Assembly (NCBI GenBank): GCA_900129675.1
Contig: FSRD01000003.1
Location: forward strand, 434,001-498,000
Source: Bradyrhizobium erythrophlei
Lineage (GTDB): Bacteria > Pseudomonadota > Alphaproteobacteria > Rhizobiales > Xanthobacteraceae
Direction: 5' to 3'
Length of the DNA stretch: 64,000 nucleotides
Part shown: positions 57,559 to 64,000 of the stretch, piece after piece
Layout: each line of letters starts with the position of its first letter
Position numbering within the stretch: position 1 is the stretch's first letter
Position numbers and translations under genes: made by a program
The notes under the pieces: model-generated
Told to the model about the DNA's origin: nothing
What the model saw: only the letters and a program-made list of their open reading frames with translations
The model's database searches: none

Positions 57559-58338
57559 CTACTTCCCCAGCCATTTCGGCGCGCGTTTTTCTGAAAACGC
57601 CTTGGGTCCCTCGATGTAATCCTGCGATGCCGCCATCGCCTTCACGGCCGGATATTCCCGCTGCTCGGCGATCGCCTGTTCCAGCGAGACCTCAAGACCT
57701 TTCTGGATTGCCTGCTTGGAGGCGCGGATCGACATCGGCGAGTTCTTGCAGATCGTCTCGGCCCAGCGCTCGGCGGCGGCCAGCGCTTCACCCTGCGGCA
57801 CCACCTCGTTGACGAAGCCGAGTTCCTGTCCCTCCCTGGCCGAGACGTGGCGCGCGGTCAGGATCATGCCCATGGCGCGCTTCAGCCCGATCTGCCGCGG
57901 CAGCCGGTGCACGCCGCCGGCCAGGGCTGCAAGCCCGACGCGCGGCTCGGGCAGCGCGAAGGTGGCATTTTCGGCGGCGATGATGAGGTCACAGGCCAGC
58001 GCGATCTCGAAGCCGCCGCCCATCGCAACGCCGTTGACGGCGGCGATGATCGGTTTGTCGCAGTCGAAGCGCGAGGTCAGGCCGGCGAAGCCGCCCTTGT
58101 CCCAGCCGCGCTTGCCGCCGGCCGCCTGCCACTTCAGATCGTTGCCGGCGCAGAACGCCTTGTCGCCGGCGCCGGTGACGATCGCGACCCATTGCTCGGG
58201 GTCCGCGGAGAAATCGTCGAACACCTTGTTGAGTTCGAAATGCGCGTCGATATGCAGCGCGTTGTACACTTCCGGACGCGACAGCGTCACGATCGTGATC
58301 GGGCCCTTGCGCGTCACCTTTGAGAATTTCAGATCCAT
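57559..58338 (-). CDS. Enoyl-CoA hydratase/isomerase family protein
   Basis: 259-residue crotonase. GAGDKAFCAGNDLK (about 56-69) and NGVAMGGGFEIALACD (about 102-117) give the oxyanion hole and a first Glu; FALPEPRVGLAALAGG (about 126-141) gives the second Glu, so hydratase chemistry is possible. The closest pattern is CaiD-like. Start at 58338 (MDLKFSKV) with GGGAG upstream. Divergent from the acyl-CoA dehydrogenase at 58557, with 218 bp between in which no clear site was found. Confidence 0.88.
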   Translation of the reverse strand: MDLKFSKVTRKGPITIVTLSRPEVYNALHIDAHFELNKVFDDFSADPEQWVAIVTGAGDKAFCAGNDLKWQAAGGKRGWDKGGFAGLTSRFDCDKPIIAAVNGVAMGGGFEIALACDLIIAAENATFALPEPRVGLAALAGGVHRLPRQIGLKRAMGMILTARHVSAREGQELGFVNEVVPQGEALAAAERWAETICKNSPMSIRASKQAIQKGLEVSLEQAIAEQREYPAVKAMAASQDYIEGPKAFSEKRAPKWLGK

Positions 58339-58556
58339 GTTTGCTCCCATTTCGATTTTCTGTGGCGAAGAATATTGGCCGGATATTAGCGCTGTGGCCG
58401 CTGCCCGATACCATCCAATTACGCAAGGCGCCCGCGCGTGCCAAGCCTTATCCGGTTGCTTGACTTGGGAAGCATCTTCTCACCTTAATCGATCGGGCAA
58501 AGGCCCGTAGCGCCTTAACGCAAAACGACAATAAACGACATTCGGGAGAGACTGCC

Positions 58557-59831
58557 TTGGATTTCAACCTACCGGCTGACCTCGTCGCCTATCTCGACGA
58601 ACTCGATCGTTTCATCGCGCGCGAAATCAAGCCGCTGGAAGAGGCCGACGACAACATCCGCTTCTTCGATCATCGCCGCGAATGGGCGCGCACCGATTTC
58701 GACAAGGGCGGCCTGCCGCGGCATGAATGGGAAGCGCTGCTGCGCAAGGCCAAGAATCTCGCCGACGCTGCCGGCCATCTGCGCTTTGCGATCCCGAAAC
58801 GTTACGGCGGCAAGGACGGCTCCAATCTCTGGATGGCCGTGATCCGCGAGCACTTTGCGGCCAAGGGCCTCGGCCTGCACAACGATCTGCAGAACGAGCA
58901 TTCGATCGTCGGCAACCTCCCGATCGTGACCATGCTGGATCGCTACGGCCGCGACGACCAGAAAGCGATGATCGACGGCTCGATCACCGGCAAATACCGC
59001 ATCACCTTTGGCCTCACCGAGCCCGAGCACGGCTCGGACGCGACGCATATGGAAACCCGTGCGGTGCCGGCAACGCGCGACAACGTCAAGGGCTGGATCA
59101 TCAACGGCCAGAAGATGTGGACCACCGGCATGCACATCGCCACGCATTGCGCGCTGTTTGCGCGCACCAGCGGCAATGACGGCGATGCGCGCGGCATCAC
59201 CTGCCTGCTGGTGCCGGCCAAAGCTGAGGGCGTGAAGGTCGAGGAATATATGTGGACCTTCAATATGCCGACCGATCATCCGCGCGTCAGCTTTGCCGAC
59301 GTGTTCGTGCCTGACGATGCGCTGTTCGGCGAGGTCGGCCGTGGCTTGTCGCTGGCGCAGTGTTTCGTGCACGAGAACCGGATCCGCCAGGCGGCAAGTT
59401 CGCTGGGCGCCGCGGTTTATTGCATCAACGAGAGCGTCAAATATGCGCGCGAACGAAAGCCGTTCGGCAAGGCGCTTTCCGAGAACCAGGCGATCCAGTG
59501 GCCGCTGGTGGAACTCGCCACGCAAGCCGAGATGCTCAGGCTATTGATCCGCAAGACCGCCTGGGAGATGGACCAGCTCACCCAGGCCCAGGTCGAGCAC
59601 ACGCTGTCCGACAAGGTCTCGATGTGTAATTTCTGGGCCAACCGTCTCTGCTGCGAGGCTGCCGACCGCGCCATGCAGGTGCACGGCGGCATGGGCTATT
59701 CGCGCCACAAGCCGTTCGAACACATTTATCGCCACCACCGCCGCTACCGCATCACCGAAGGCAGCGAGGAAATCCAGAAGCGGAAAGTGGCGGGATTTTT
59801 GTTCGGGTATATGGGGGCGGGGAAGCATTGA
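58557..59831 (+). CDS. Acyl-CoA dehydrogenase family protein
   Basis: 424 residues. FAD/substrate motifs FGLTEPEHGSDATHMET (about 150-166) and MHIATHCALF, then MQVHGGMGYSRHKPFEHIYRHHRRYRITEGSEEIQ (over about 378-412) with the catalytic Glu of TEG present. It starts with TTG: GGGAGAG lies just upstream and MDFNLPADL is the natural N terminus with no in-frame ATG nearby. It differs from the ACAD10/11-type gene, so the locus has two dehydrogenases for different steps or substrates. Confidence 0.88.
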   Translation: MDFNLPADLVAYLDELDRFIAREIKPLEEADDNIRFFDHRREWARTDFDKGGLPRHEWEALLRKAKNLADAAGHLRFAIPKRYGGKDGSNLWMAVIREHFAAKGLGLHNDLQNEHSIVGNLPIVTMLDRYGRDDQKAMIDGSITGKYRITFGLTEPEHGSDATHMETRAVPATRDNVKGWIINGQKMWTTGMHIATHCALFARTSGNDGDARGITCLLVPAKAEGVKVEEYMWTFNMPTDHPRVSFADVFVPDDALFGEVGRGLSLAQCFVHENRIRQAASSLGAAVYCINESVKYARERKPFGKALSENQAIQWPLVELATQAEMLRLLIRKTAWEMDQLTQAQVEHTLSDKVSMCNFWANRLCCEAADRAMQVHGGMGYSRHKPFEHIYRHHRRYRITEGSEEIQKRKVAGFLFGYMGAGKH

Positions 59832-59839
59832 GGGGACAC

Positions 59840-59923
59840 CGTCATTGCGAGGAGCGAAGCGACGAAGCAATCCACACTTTCCACGCGTCGGGAATGGATT
59901 GCTTCGCTTCGCTCGCAATGACG
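59840..59923. repeat. Family A palindromic repeat, copy 10
   Basis: Between the convergent acyl-CoA dehydrogenase and CoA-ligase genes; it ends 1 bp before the ligase stop codon. Confidence 0.9.
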
Positions 59924-59924
59924 A

Positions 59925-61505
59925 CTAATTCACCTGCCGGTCTTTTCCCGCCCAATAGGGATCGCGCAGATGGCGCCGCAGGATCTTGCCGGACGCATTG
60001 CGCGGCAACGCCTCGATGAAGTCGACCGTCTTCGGCGTCTTGAAGCCGGCGATGCGCTCGCGGGTAAAATTGATGATATCGGTCGACGTAGCCTGCTTGC
60101 CCGGCTTCATCACCACGATCGCCTTGACCGCTTCGCCCCATTTGTCGTCGGGCACGCCGACCACCGCGACTTCAGCGACATCTGGATGATCGCAGATCGC
60201 GCTTTCGACTTCAGCGGGATAGATGTTCTCGCCGCCGGAGATGATCATGTCCTTGATGCGGTCGTGGATATAGAGGTAGCCGTCGCTGTCCATGTAGCCG
60301 GCGTCGCCGGTGCGCAGCCAGCCGTCACTGTCGAGCGTTTTGGCGGTGGCCTCCGGCAGGTTCCAATAGCCGACCATATTGGAGCCGGAGCGGGTGGCGA
60401 TCTCACCGACTTCGCCCGGCGGCAGGCGCTTGCCGTCGGCATCGAGGATCGCAAGTTCAATGCCGGGCAGGGCCTTGCCGGCCGAGCGCATCCGGTCCAG
60501 TCCCTCGACATGGTCTTCCGGCGGCAGTGCCACGATGGTGCCGGTCGTCTCCGTCATGCCGTACATCTGCACAAAGCCGCATTTGAAGACCTCGATGCAC
60601 TCCTTCAGCAGCGCCGCGGGAATCGGCGAGGCGCCGTAGAGCATGTACTTCAGCCGCGAGAAATCGACCTGACGGGCGCGGGGCTGCCGCACCACGAACT
60701 GCATCGCGGCCGGCACCATGAACAACTTTGTGATTCCGGACTGCTCGAAGAAGTCCAGCACTTTTGTGGGATCGAACTCGCGCGCGATCACGCCTTTGGC
60801 GCCGTGATAGAGGCCCATCACGCCCCAGCCGGAGCCGCCGATATGGAAGATCGGCATCGCCACCAGCGAGACGTCGTCGGTCGTCCATTTGTTCCAGTCC
60901 GGCTTTTCGGCCTCGTTGCCGGTCTGGACCAAATTGAGGAAATTGGCGTGCGACAGCATCGCGCCTTTTGGCTTGCCTGTTGTGCCGGAAGTGTAGAGCT
61001 GGATCGCGACGTCTTTCGAACTGATCGGCACTTTAGGGTCGTCGCCGCTCTGGGCGTCGCGCCAGGCCGTAAAATCCTGCCATTCCGCCGCGCCCCCTTC
61101 GGTCGTAATCACGGTGCGCACATCAGGCAATTGCGCCTTGATGTTGCGGACCTGGGTGCTGAATTCGGGCCCGACGAACAGCACCGGCGCCTTGCAGTCG
61201 GCGACGATGAAGGCGACCTCGGGGCCGGCGAGGCGCCAGTTCACCGGCGCCATCACCACATTGGCCTTCATCGCGCCGAGCAGCAGCTCGAAATAGATGT
61301 CGCTGTTCTTGCCGAGATAGGCGATGCGCTCGCCGGGCCTGACGCCCATCGCGATCAACGCGTTGGCAACGCGGTTGGTCTTGACGTCGAACTCGGCGAA
61401 ACTGGTCTGGCGTCCCTCGAATTCGTAGGCTACCGCATCGCCGCGGCTCGTGGCGCGGTCGCGCACCATGTCGGCAAGGTTCGTCAATTGCTGGGCAGCG
61501 GACAT
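59925..61505 (-). CDS. Fatty-acid/carboxylate-CoA ligase (AMP-forming)
   Basis: 526 residues (start 61505, MSAAQQLTNL). The P-loop YTSGTTGKPKGAMLSH is at about 167-182, YGMTETTG near 310, the hinge/adenylate motif DGWLRTGDAGYMD near 400, KDMIISGGENIYP near 425 and the catalytic lysine segment PRNASGKILRR near 510. It activates a carboxylic acid with ATP and CoA and is a candidate for the first step of the nearby acyl-CoA route (LvaE position). The specific acid is unknown. Confidence 0.9.
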   Translation of the reverse strand: MSAAQQLTNLADMVRDRATSRGDAVAYEFEGRQTSFAEFDVKTNRVANALIAMGVRPGERIAYLGKNSDIYFELLLGAMKANVVMAPVNWRLAGPEVAFIVADCKAPVLFVGPEFSTQVRNIKAQLPDVRTVITTEGGAAEWQDFTAWRDAQSGDDPKVPISSKDVAIQLYTSGTTGKPKGAMLSHANFLNLVQTGNEAEKPDWNKWTTDDVSLVAMPIFHIGGSGWGVMGLYHGAKGVIAREFDPTKVLDFFEQSGITKLFMVPAAMQFVVRQPRARQVDFSRLKYMLYGASPIPAALLKECIEVFKCGFVQMYGMTETTGTIVALPPEDHVEGLDRMRSAGKALPGIELAILDADGKRLPPGEVGEIATRSGSNMVGYWNLPEATAKTLDSDGWLRTGDAGYMDSDGYLYIHDRIKDMIISGGENIYPAEVESAICDHPDVAEVAVVGVPDDKWGEAVKAIVVMKPGKQATSTDIINFTRERIAGFKTPKTVDFIEALPRNASGKILRRHLRDPYWAGKDRQVN

Positions 61506-61587
61506 GTCTCTCCCGTGGCGTTTTATTTTCGTTGCGCGGAGTTTGGCCGTATCCGGCAACAAAAACAATACGGTGGGAGATGGCTTT

Positions 61588-61709
61588 CCCCGGATGCTGC
61601 GCAGCGCGTTTGCGGTGCGCTGCTGATCCGGGGTCCATCGATCGTGCGCTGAGCTGTGGGTCCCGGCTCAGCGGAGCAGCGTTGCACGCTGCACCGCGTC
61701 CGGGACACG
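61588..61709. repeat. Family B intergenic repeat, copy 3
   Basis: CCCCGGATGCTGCGCAGCGC to CGCGTCCGGGACACG; shorter central part than copies 1 and 2. Lies between the SDR and CoA-ligase genes, 3 bp from the SDR stop codon. Confidence 0.85.
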
Positions 61710-61712
61710 AGA

Positions 61713-62585
61713 CTATCCCCGTGCCGCGCGGTCCTTTTCGTTCTGCGCCTTGATCGAGTCGCGGGCCTTGGTCCAATCGTCGTCGCTCCAGTCGCGCAGC
61801 TGATAGAAATTGCCGCCCATGGCGAGCGCCTGGGCGCCGTCCATGGCGATGGTCTCGCCGTTGATCCAGTCGCAGCCGCCGGAGATCAGGAACACGGCAA
61901 GGTTCTGCAATTCCTCCATGGTGCCGACCCGGCCCATCGGGTTCTGCGCCCTGGTGCGAGCGCCGGCTTCGTCGCCGGGCTTGATGCGCTTGCTCATACC
62001 CTCGGTCGGGATTTCCCCGGGCGCGATGGTGTTGAGGCGGATGCCGTATTTGCCCCATTCGACCGCCAGCGACATCGTCATGGCGTGGATCGCCGATTTA
62101 CTCATCGCCGACGGCACTACGTAAGGCGAGCCGTTACGCACCCAGGTCACGGTGATCGACACCACATTGCCGGGCTGCTTGTCGGCGATCCAGCGCCGGC
62201 CGACCGCATGCGTCACATAGAAGGTGCCGTGCATCACGATGTTGGCGACCGCGTCGAAGCCGCGCGGGGAGAGTTCTTCCGAGCGAGAGATGAAATTGCC
62301 GGCGGCGTTGTTGATGAGGTCGGTGAGCGGCCCGCCGGTCCAGATCGCCGCGATCATTTCGTCGACCGCCAGCGAATTGCGGATATCGACGCCGTGGCTC
62401 ACCACAAGTCCGCCGTGCAAATCCATCAATTCGGTTGCGGTCTCGTCGCAGACGCTTTTGCGGCGGCCGCAGATGTGGACCTCGGCACCGAGGCTGAGAA
62501 ATTTCGCGGCCATGGATTTGCCGAGGCCGGTTCCGCCTCCGGTCACGAGGATGCGCCGCCCGGCGAGAAGCTGATCGTTGAACAT
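61713..62585 (-). CDS. SDR family protein of the 2,4-dienoyl-CoA reductase type, Tyr replaced by Trp
   Basis: 290 residues (ATG at 62585 with GGTGG upstream; a GTG three codons earlier is possible). TGGGTGLGKSMA (about 16-27), NNAAGNF and VVPSAMSKSAIHAM (about 162-175) align with the mitochondrial DECR1 type, as does the C-terminal GRVGTMEELQNLAVFL. The residue 15 before the catalytic Lys, Tyr in DECR1, is Trp here (VTWVRNGSP). NADPH-linked reduction of an unsaturated acyl-CoA is the family role; this one may be altered. Divergent from the crotonase gene at 62691. Confidence 0.82.
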   Translation of the reverse strand: MFNDQLLAGRRILVTGGGTGLGKSMAAKFLSLGAEVHICGRRKSVCDETATELMDLHGGLVVSHGVDIRNSLAVDEMIAAIWTGGPLTDLINNAAGNFISRSEELSPRGFDAVANIVMHGTFYVTHAVGRRWIADKQPGNVVSITVTWVRNGSPYVVPSAMSKSAIHAMTMSLAVEWGKYGIRLNTIAPGEIPTEGMSKRIKPGDEAGARTRAQNPMGRVGTMEELQNLAVFLISGGCDWINGETIAMDGAQALAMGGNFYQLRDWSDDDWTKARDSIKAQNEKDRAARG

Positions 62586-62690
62586 CGTTTCCACCCAAAG
62601 GAATTGTTGTTAATTGGTCGATTGACTAAAAGCGGACAACGGCCTTTCTGTAAAGCGGCAAACCAAGAATAACAGCGGAGGAGAATTTTC

Positions 62691-63503
62691 ATGGAGCAAC
62701 GCGTCTCGATATCGATTTCGGACGGTGTCGCCGATGTCCGGCTGGTGCGGGCGGACAAGATGAATGCGCTCGATGCCGCGATGTTCGACGCCCTGGTGGC
62801 CGCGACCGAACGGCTTGCTCATGAAAAAGGGGTCCGAGCGGTAGTATTGTCCGGCGAGGGACGAGCGTTTTGCGCCGGCCTCGATATGGGACGCTTCGCC
62901 GCCATGAAGGATCAAGGCGGTAACGGGATAGCCGGCGGCGAAAAGCGCGACCTGACCGAGCGCACGCATGGGCAAGCCAATTTTCCGCAGCAGGCGGTGT
63001 GGGGGTGGCGGCAGCTCCCGGTGCCGGTGATTGCCGCGATCCAGGGCGTGGCGTTCGGCGGCGGCTTTCAGCTCGCGCTCGGCGCCGACATGCGGTTCCT
63101 CACGCCGGACGCGCGGATGTCGATCATGGAGATCAAATGGGGGCTGGTGCCGGACATGGCGGGCACGCCGATCCTGGCCAGCCTCGTGCGCGACGATATT
63201 TTGCGCGAGCTGACCTATACGGGACGGATTTTTTCAGCCCAGGAAGCCCTGAGCTACGGGCTCGCAACCCGGATCTGTGACAACCCGCGCGCTGCCGCCT
63301 TCGAGCTTGCGCGCGAGATCGCGGGCAAGAGTCCGGACGCGATCCGCGCCGCCAAGCGGATGCTGAATAATCTGTCGGTCGATCCCGGCCCGGCGCTGCT
63401 CGCGGAGTCCGTGGAGCAGCAGAAGCTGCTGGGCAGTCCGAACCAGACCGAGGCGGTCCGCGCCAACATGGAAAAGCGCGCGCCGCGGTTTGCGGAGGCA
63501 TAA
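62691..63503 (+). CDS. Enoyl-CoA hydratase/isomerase family protein
   Basis: 270-residue crotonase. LSGEGRAFCAGLDMGRF (about 53-69) and IQGVAFGGGFQLALGADM (about 118-135) form the oxyanion hole; MEIKWGLVPDMAGTP (about 145-159) has Glu and Asp candidates. Start ATG follows GGAGGAG. It lies 126 bp before a second CoA-ligase gene on the same strand and opposite the dienoyl-CoA reductase-like gene, consistent with beta-oxidation of an unsaturated or branched acyl chain. Confidence 0.88.
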   Translation: MEQRVSISISDGVADVRLVRADKMNALDAAMFDALVAATERLAHEKGVRAVVLSGEGRAFCAGLDMGRFAAMKDQGGNGIAGGEKRDLTERTHGQANFPQQAVWGWRQLPVPVIAAIQGVAFGGGFQLALGADMRFLTPDARMSIMEIKWGLVPDMAGTPILASLVRDDILRELTYTGRIFSAQEALSYGLATRICDNPRAAAFELAREIAGKSPDAIRAAKRMLNNLSVDPGPALLAESVEQQKLLGSPNQTEAVRANMEKRAPRFAEA

Positions 63504-63506
63504 CTC

Positions 63507-63594
63507 CGTCATCACCGGGCTTGTCCCGGTGATCCACGTCTTTCGTCCACGCGAGCAAGGACGTGGATGGCTGGAACAAGTCCGGCCATGACGA
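63507..63594. repeat. Family H palindromic repeat
   Basis: CGTCATCACCGGGCTTGTCC at the left mirrors GGAACAAGTCCGGCCATGACG at the right; inner arms GATCCACGTC and GACGTGGATGG. It lies between the crotonase gene and the partial CoA-ligase gene. Single copy in the window. Confidence 0.75.
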
Positions 63595-63628
63595 CAATTG
63601 GCAGTCGCCATAGAAAAAGAACAAGGCA

Positions 63629-64000
63629 ATGACCGAAGAGCCCCAACCCTTCCTCGGCATCATCAGCGGCCGGCGCCGGCGCGATCACTCCGAGGTCGCC
63701 GATCGCGCCGACCGCATCGCGTCCGGACTGCAGAAGCTCGGCGTCAAACAGGGCGACAGCGTTTGCATGCTGATGCGCAACGATATCGCCTTCATGGAGG
63801 CCGCCTATGCGGCGATGCGGCTCGGCGCCTATGGCGTGCCGATCAACTGGCACTTCAAGCCGGAAGAGATCAATTATGTACTGAAGGATTCCGGCTCAAC
63901 GGTCCTGATCGCGCATGCCGACATGCTGCATCAATTGCGCGATGCGATTCCATCCGGCGTCACCGTGCTCGGCGTTCCGACGCCGCCGGAGATTTTGGCG
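63629..64000 (+). CDS. AMP-dependent acyl-CoA synthetase, N-terminal part (cut by window end)
   Basis: First 124 codons of an AMP-binding ligase: MTEEPQPFLGIISGRRRRDH, then ADRIASGLQKLGVKQGDSVCM and NDIAFMEAAYAAMRLGAYGVPINWHFKPEEI, the typical start of the N-terminal domain (split over about residues 26-90). The P-loop and C-terminal domain would lie beyond base 64000. It would be the second CoA ligase of this region. Confidence 0.82.
   Translation, partial: MTEEPQPFLGIISGRRRRDHSEVADRADRIASGLQKLGVKQGDSVCMLMRNDIAFMEAAYAAMRLGAYGVPINWHFKPEEINYVLKDSGSTVLIAHADMLHQLRDAIPSGVTVLGVPTPPEILA

Noticed and set aside
5736..59923. Family A copies as a CRISPR array or as an insertion sequence with terminal inverted repeats
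   Set aside because: The copies are scattered at irregular distances, are hairpins of 80-120 bp without a spacer pattern, and contain no open frame, so they fit REP-type palindromic elements.

Overview
The window is GC-rich alphaproteobacterial chromosome of a Bradyrhizobium or close-relative type. The evidence is the gene content (phasin, PaaX/paa cluster, many acyl-CoA catabolic genes, Liv-type ABC transporter, MHS transporter, paired chemoreceptors) and dense families of short palindromic intergenic repeats. No rRNA, tRNA or CRISPR array was seen. About 63 protein genes are supported; the last one runs off the right edge.

Layout. 0.2-3.2 kb: a phasin with a candidate PhaR site, a DUF445 membrane protein and an alpha/beta hydrolase. 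3.5-11.4 kb: aerobic phenylacetate catabolism (paaX, paaABCDE, paaI, paaK) plus a quinone-oxidoreductase-like gene; a perfect FNR/FixK-like box lies in the paaA leader, and paaG, paaZ, paaF, paaH and paaJ are absent. 11.5-16.1 kb: YeeE/YedE transporter, hydrolase-OsmC fusion, sulfite-oxidase-like protein, MHS transporter and a small ferredoxin. 16.2-35.0 kb: a catabolic island with amidase, arylformamidase-like hydrolase, SDR, tartrate dehydrogenase, 2-hydroxyacid dehydrogenase, N-carbamoyl amino-acid hydrolase, LysR regulator, DUF1445 hydro-lyase, a complete Liv ABC transporter, and the four-carbon sugar-acid genes otnC, ltnD, otnI and otnK. 35.2-43.7 kb: two related chemoreceptors and an RND permease/adaptor pair. 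43.9-64 kb: acyl-CoA and oxygenation genes, including a thiolase-like protein, nitronate monooxygenase, Baeyer-Villiger monooxygenase, YghU-type GST, and a group resembling the 4-hydroxyacyl-CoA module (kinase, DUF6285 partner, ACAD10/11-type dehydrogenase, SDR, CoA ligase) of levulinate catabolism.

Mobile DNA. An intact IS110/IS1111-family element (20738-22189) and a truncated inverted copy (50672-51074) both sit at the same position, GTAG^GGTGGG, inside copies of one palindromic repeat family (called D here). The 3' noncoding part of the intact element contains four short segments, in the right order and each placed in a foldable internal loop, that match the left and right target flanks and the left and right element ends around an AG (CT on the other strand) core. 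This is a strong sequence-only candidate for a bridge/seeker guide RNA programmed to direct the element into D-family repeats, and it is the main discovery in the window.

Repeats. Besides D there are families A (ten copies, arms around GAAGCAATCCAT/ATGGATTGCTTC), B (three), C (two), F (two) and single examples of E, G and H. They break up the paa operon at three junctions, supply stop codons to two genes, and one A copy upstream of livH is flanked by a 21-bp direct repeat that duplicates the livH start.
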